Source of the DNA: an uncultured Clostridium sp.
GTDB taxonomy: Bacteria > Bacillota > Clostridia > TANB77 > CAG-508
DNA: 64,000 bases
Assembly: GCA_947575605.1 (NCBI GenBank)
Contig: CANPNZ010000005.1
Span: 26,663 to 90,662 of the forward strand
Direction of reading: 5' to 3'
The notes under the pieces were generated by a model, which was given only the letters and a program-made list of their open reading frames with translations, had not been told where the DNA came from and made no database searches. The position numbers and the translations under genes are program-made. Positions 59,989-64,000 of this stretch are shown one piece after another (position 1 is the first letter of the stretch; the number at the start of each line of letters is the position of its first letter).

Positions 59989-61369
59989 ATGAAAATACTA
60001 ATAGCTGGTTTTGAAGGAGATGACAATTCAGCAAAGATATTATTAGATGAGATAAAACAAGAAAGTAATAACGATATTTTATATTTAAAAAATGATTTTG
60101 AAATGAGTAGTCAACAAATACAACAAAAACTATTACAAAATTATGATTATGTTTTAATTTTTCGGTCAAAAGCCAAATACAAAAAACATATATTTAGAAA
60201 ATAATGCAAATCTAAATGGAGCAAAACTAATAACAGATTATTATTATGGGGTTTTAAAGAAAGAACTAGAAAATAATAATTATAAAGTTGTAAGTTCATG
60301 TGATTCAGGAAATTATTTATGTAACAATGTGTTTTTTAAAGCTTTGAAATATAAACAAGAAAATAATTTAAAAACAAAAATTGCTTTTATACATATTCCA
60401 AACATTGAAAATATTGAGGATATAAAACAGTTATCAAATGCAATATTAAATTATATAAAAACATTAACAGATATTTTTAATATAGCAATATTACAATTAA
60501 TTCCAACAGACTCAATGAAAGGGAATATGCTAAAAGGCATTGAATATTGTAGAAAAGCAAAAGAAATGGGTGCAGATATTGCAGTATTTCCAGAAATGTG
60601 GAATACTGGATATGAAATGCTATTTGAAGGAGAGTTAAAAGACCAAGATAGCATATCTAAAGAAAAAATAGATAAATGGAATAGTAAAGCAATAAAAGAT
60701 GATAATGAGTTTATTATTCAATATATAAAATTAGCAAAGGAGCTTGAAATAGCAGTAGCAATTACTTATTTAGAAAAAACTGAACAAAAGCCTAAAAATA
60801 CAGTTATTATAATTGATAAAAGTGGAAATATCATATTAAAATATTCAAAAATACATACAGTTGATTCTAAAATGGAAGCATATACTGAGCCAGGTACTGA
60901 ATTTAAAACGTGTGAGTTAGACTATGGAAAAGGAAAAATAAAATTAGGTACAATGATTTGCTTTGACAGGGATTTTCCAGAAAGTGCAAGAATTTTAATG
61001 TTACAAGGCAGTGAACTTATACTCGTTCCAAATGCTTGTTATATGTCAAAAATAAGACTAGAACAATTAAAAGTAAGAGCATATGAAAATATGGTAGGTA
61101 TTGTAACTGTAAATTATGCAAATCATAGTGGAAAATCTTCAGCATATAGTCCAATAGTAAGAAACATAAGCAAACATGAATTAGATAGTGAATTATTAGT
61201 AATGAATGATAAAGAAGATATTAAAATTGTCCAGATCAATATGAGTGAAATTAGAGAATATAGGAGTAGAGAAACTTTAGGAAATGCATACAGAAAACCT
61301 TATGCTTATGAGCAATTAATAGAAAATAACATACAAGAACCTTTTATAAGAAAAGATGCGAGGAGATAA
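59989..61369 (+). CDS. Pyroglutamyl-peptidase I / nitrilase-like amidohydrolase fusion, interrupted by a +1 shift at an in-frame CGG
   Basis: 459 residues if CGGT is one codon. Residues 1-165 are a C15 pyroglutamyl-peptidase: LIAGFEG, LIFGQKP, Glu70 in IYLENNANLN, Cys111 in SGNYLCNNVFF and His135 in AFIHIP; the Cys-His spacing of 24 matches known enzymes. Residues 165-459 are a carbon-nitrogen hydrolase: Glu202 (FPEMWNTGYE), Lys287 (KYSKIHTVD), Cys324 (MICFDRDFPE). I know these as separate enzymes; the fusion may remove pyroGlu and then hydrolyse an amide. AGAGGTAGTG precedes the AUG. First of a three-gene cargo operon. Confidence 0.85.
60163..60166 (+). other. Recoding site 5: CGGT read as one Gly in the Pcp-nitrilase gene
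   Basis: In-frame codon 59 is CGG, followed by T; P-site codon TTT. Four-base reading gives LIFGQKP, the conserved Pcp segment, and joins it to the Cys-His catalytic part. Frame 0 ends 12 codons later. The only site with GGT instead of GGA, still a Gly codon. Confidence 0.82.
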
Positions 61370-61371
61370 AA

Positions 61372-61806
61372 ATGAAAAGAGATAATATAGTAAACATAAT
61401 AGAAGAAAGAGATTTAAAACAATTCCAACAAATATTAAAGCATGTTTTTAATAATACTATAAGCTATGAAAAAATGCAAAATCTATATAAAATATCTAAA
61501 GAAAATAAAGATATTTATATATTAGGATATTATATAGATGATAATTTAGTTGGAACAGTAACATTAAATATTTTAACATTACCATCAGGAAAAGATGCAA
61601 CAATCTGGGATTTAGCAATAAAAGAAGATTATAGAAGGCTAGGAATAGCAACTAAATTAATGAACAAAGCAGAAGAAATAGCAAAACAAGAAGATATAAA
61701 AAGAATATGGCTATTTAGTGGATTTCATAGAAAATGTGCACATGAATTATATAGAAAACTGGGATATGATGAAAATAGAGATAAAGCATTTGTAAAGGAA
61801 ATATAA
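61372..61806 (+). CDS. GNAT-family N-acetyltransferase
   Basis: 144 residues with the acetyl-CoA binding motif DLAIKEDYRRLGIATKLMNK and a C-terminal LYRKLGYDE. It begins two bases after the previous stop, in the cargo operon. Substrate unknown; a small amine, peptide or antibiotic is possible. Confidence 0.88.
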   Translation: MKRDNIVNIIEERDLKQFQQILKHVFNNTISYEKMQNLYKISKENKDIYILGYYIDDNLVGTVTLNILTLPSGKDATIWDLAIKEDYRRLGIATKLMNKAEEIAKQEDIKRIWLFSGFHRKCAHELYRKLGYDENRDKAFVKEI

Positions 61807-61824
61807 TAAGTAAGGAGAATACAA

Positions 61825-62385
61825 TTGAAAATAGGGATAGATATAGATGATACAATGGCAGATACATTTGATTATTTAATGCCATATATAGCAGAGTTTT
61901 TTGATATAGATATAAAATATTTAAAACATAAAAATATTTCATATAGCAATTTTCCTAAAGAAATGAAACAAAGAGAACTTGAATTTGCAAAAAAATATTA
62001 TGATAAAGTTATTCCTAGTACACCTTTTAAGCCTAAGGTTGCAGAATATATTGATAAAATTAAAGAGTTAGGTCATGAAATAATAGTTATTACAGCAAGA
62101 GACAAAACACTATATACAGATGAATATCAAACAACTATTGAAGAATTAAAAAATAATAATATTCACTATGATAAATTGATTTGCGATTTCAATAAGGCAA
62201 AGGTTTGTGAGAATGAAAAAGTAGATTTATTTATAGATGATTCTATTGAAAATTGTAAAAGAGTGAGTAAACTAGGAATTAAAACTATATTATTTAGTAG
62301 TAAAGATAATATGAAAGATAAAATAAATTTATATAGAGCAGATAATTGGAAAGATATATATGAGAAAATAAAGCAGTATAGTTAA
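61825..62385 (+). CDS. HAD-family 5'(3')-nucleotidase-like phosphatase
   Basis: 186 residues. N-terminal IGIDIDDTMADTFDYLMPY (catalytic DxD), then IVITARDK, and VDLFIDDSIENCKR, the NT5C/YorS-like HAD layout. The start is UUG 61825 after AAGGAG. Third gene of the cargo operon. Dephosphorylates a nucleotide or other small phosphoester. Confidence 0.85.
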   Translation: MKIGIDIDDTMADTFDYLMPYIAEFFDIDIKYLKHKNISYSNFPKEMKQRELEFAKKYYDKVIPSTPFKPKVAEYIDKIKELGHEIIVITARDKTLYTDEYQTTIEELKNNNIHYDKLICDFNKAKVCENEKVDLFIDDSIENCKRVSKLGIKTILFSSKDNMKDKINLYRADNWKDIYEKIKQYS

Positions 62386-62407
62386 AAATATTTAATTGAT
62401 TATAGTA

Positions 62408-62439
62408 ATAGAGCAGAGTTTGAAATCTGCTCTATTTTT
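62408..62439 (+). terminator. Terminator of the cargo operon
   Basis: Perfect 10-bp stem ATAGAGCAGA/TCTGCTCTAT with an 8-base loop, followed by TTTTT. It overlaps the end of the converging tnpV gene. Confidence 0.85.
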
Positions 62440-62800
62440 AGTAATATACTAATTCTCTAAAAATGACTTCTTCAGCACGATGCTTATAATTATTCATAAG
62501 CCCAGTCCATTTTAAAGGATTAGTATTTTTCAGATTTTCATCAATAGGATTTCTTTCTAGCATTTGTTTCATAAGTATTTCAAATCTTTGTTTAGCTTGT
62601 TTATCAGTTTCTACAATATGTTTTCTTAAAGTTCTATTCATAAACATTATTATATATTCAGCTTTCTTATGATTTTTCAAATACTCTAATCTTAAATGCC
62701 CATATTTTCCAATAATATAATCATTTTCGTAATTCTCCTTTTCCAAATATAAGTCAGGAACGAAAAAATCTCCTTCTTTGTGATAAGTTATCTCTACCAT
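62438..62800 (-). CDS. tnpV: TnpV-family transposon protein
   Basis: 120 residues matching the TnpV pattern: ITYHKEGDFFVPDLYL, IIGKYGHLRLEYLKNHK, and the C-terminal MNNYKHRAEEVIFRELVYY. TnpV is carried by Tn4451-type elements; its function is unknown. AGGAGG precedes the AUG. It supports a Tn4451-like nature of the region from about 55.9 to 62.9 kb. Confidence 0.88.
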   Translation of the reverse strand: MVEITYHKEGDFFVPDLYLEKENYENDYIIGKYGHLRLEYLKNHKKAEYIIMFMNRTLRKHIVETDKQAKQRFEILMKQMLERNPIDENLKNTNPLKWTGLMNNYKHRAEEVIFRELVYY

Positions 62801-62899
62801 AACTAAAACCTCCTAAAATTTAATTTTACTACTTTTAGAACTATAATTTTATATCTGCCAAAGCTGTCTTTTAATACAAATTTTTTTAAGTGTACTTAA

Positions 62900-62932
62900 T
62901 TTAGTCTTACTGGGTTAGGAATATTGACTAAA
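62900..62932 (+). other. Second oriT-like inverted repeat
   Basis: TTTAGTC and GACTAAA flank TTACTGGGTTAGGAATATT, which contains CTGGGTTA, similar to the GTGGGTTA in the first oriT candidate. It lies 45 bases before the second Mob gene. Confidence 0.5.
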
Positions 62933-62976
62933 GTCAAATTCCTACGCTACGAAGCAATGTCAAAAGGAGGAAAAAG

Positions 62977-64000
62977 ATGAGCGAAGAATTAGCATATTCT
63001 ATTCACTTGGGTAGTGATAAAAACAAAACAGCAAAAGCCAAAGAAGTTGCAAAAAATAATCCATCTGGAGAAACATCATTTTCAAATAATGGAATACAAA
63101 ATGCTACCCAATTATCGAAAGTAAATAAGCATAATTTAAGAGATTACGATAATGATAAAGAAAATATACAAATAATCTATGGAAGTGATAATTTATACGA
63201 AGATATGAAAAACTTATATTTTCAAGAATTTGAACAAGCAAGAATTGAATATAATAACAAGCAAACTCGTGAAGATAGAAAGATAAAAGACTATTTTAAG
63301 CATATATCACAAGATAAGCAAAAAGATTTAGCGTGTGAATTTATCATAGAACTAGGAGATATGGATTTTTGGAATTATAAAGATGACTATTACAAAAGGG
63401 GAATGTCACAGGTTTATAAAGAACAAGTACGAGATTTAATAAGAATTGTACCAGAATTTAAAGTAGCAAATGCAGTAATTCATTTTGATGAAACATCTCC
63501 ACATATGCACATTGTAGGTGTTCCAATAAAAGAAGATTATAAAAGAGGTATGAGAAAGCAACCTGCGAAGTCAAAAGTTTTTACGAAAGAATCTCTACAA
63601 AAAATACAAGATGAAATGAGAAATTGTTGTATAAAATCTTATAATAAGGCTTATTGCGAAAATTCATTATTAAAACAAAAGAAAAAGGGTAGAAATCGAG
63701 ATATAGACATTAAAGATATGGGAGATTATCGAGAAATTAAAAGGCAATTAGAGAAAAAAGAAGAAAGACTAAAAGAAGCAAATACTCAAACTAAAAAAAT
63801 AGATAATACAAGCAAGGATATAGATAAGATTTTAGACAATTTAAAACCTACTTTGATGAATAAAAATAATATGGTTATTTCAAGCGAGGATGTCAAGAAA
63901 ATCAAAAATTACACAGAAGATGTAAAAGATATAACCCAGACAGTTAGAAGTGTAAATGACTTAAATATGGCAATTAAAGATTTTGAACATTCTGCTTTTG
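62977..64000 (+). CDS. MobV/Pre-type relaxase 2 (cut by window end)
   Basis: The open frame runs 341 codons to the window end. AUG 62977 follows AAAAGGAGG. The relaxase motif VIHFDETSPHMHIVGVPI (about residues 168-185) is the classic HxDE..PHxH of MobV. A charged coiled coil follows. It is clearly different from the relaxase at 57941-59236 and belongs to a second mobilisation module, or the next element. No in-frame CGG seen. Confidence 0.92.
   Translation, partial: MSEELAYSIHLGSDKNKTAKAKEVAKNNPSGETSFSNNGIQNATQLSKVNKHNLRDYDNDKENIQIIYGSDNLYEDMKNLYFQEFEQARIEYNNKQTREDRKIKDYFKHISQDKQKDLACEFIIELGDMDFWNYKDDYYKRGMSQVYKEQVRDLIRIVPEFKVANAVIHFDETSPHMHIVGVPIKEDYKRGMRKQPAKSKVFTKESLQKIQDEMRNCCIKSYNKAYCENSLLKQKKKGRNRDIDIKDMGDYREIKRQLEKKEERLKEANTQTKKIDNTSKDIDKILDNLKPTLMNKNNMVISSEDVKKIKNYTEDVKDITQTVRSVNDLNMAIKDFEHSAF

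Overview
The window is AT-rich DNA from a spore-forming low-GC Bacillota, most likely an uncultured gut-type member of the Clostridia. This rests on the spoVAC-spoVAD-spoVAE spore channel genes, RNase J, an AUU-started infC in infC-rpmI-rplT, the rpsB-tsf-pyrH-frr-uppS-cdsA-rseP order, strong A/G-rich Shine-Dalgarno sites, and many TTGACA-17-TATAAT promoters.

Layout. 1-6.8 kb: end of a DUF4363 protein, a Lon-like AAA+ protease, a TetR-acyl-CoA synthetase pair and a coiled-coil protein. 6.8-15.7 kb: a small zinc-ribbon gene, RNase J, gltX-DUF951, Cys-rich hypotheticals, serS-engB and a cation exchanger. 15.7-21.5 kb: infC-rpmI-rplT, spoVA, a dodecin and rsmB. 21.5-31 kb: a complete type IV pilus operon (pilM/N fusion, O, P-like, A, D, two minor pilins, B, T, C). 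31-45.3 kb: a ROK kinase, the rpsB to rseP translation and envelope cluster, glgP and purA. 45.4-50.5 kb: an accessory block of unknown genes. 50.6-53.2 kb: an M14 peptidase, tmRNA, transaldolase and an unusual tRNA-Gly. 53.5-64 kb: mobile DNA with two large serine recombinases, two MobV relaxases with oriT-like sites, TnpV and a metabolic cargo. The recombinase/TnpV/Mob part looks like Tn4451.

Main observation. Five genes (lon-like, serS, pilB, a serine recombinase, and a pyroglutamyl-peptidase/nitrilase fusion) are each broken by one +1 frameshift. In all five the break is an in-frame CGG codon, and reading CGGA (four times) or CGGT (once) as ONE glycine restores the full-length family member. 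In the other recognisable genes I found no in-frame CGG by eye. The window also holds a tRNA-Gly whose anticodon UCC is followed by G37 instead of the usual A37. Its positions 34-37 therefore read UCCG, the exact complement of CGGA. I propose a natural quadruplet (CGGN = Gly) decoding or +1 recoding system in a lineage where CGG is otherwise nearly unused. Five CGG codons in three hypothetical ORFs do not fit and are reported as counter-evidence. Sequencing error must still be excluded from reads.

A second theme is small palindromic elements: REP-like sequences (GGGGACGGWYC core), two full REP doublets with covarying ends, and three copies of a fold-back element whose core is conserved while its arms differ between copies but always self-pair.
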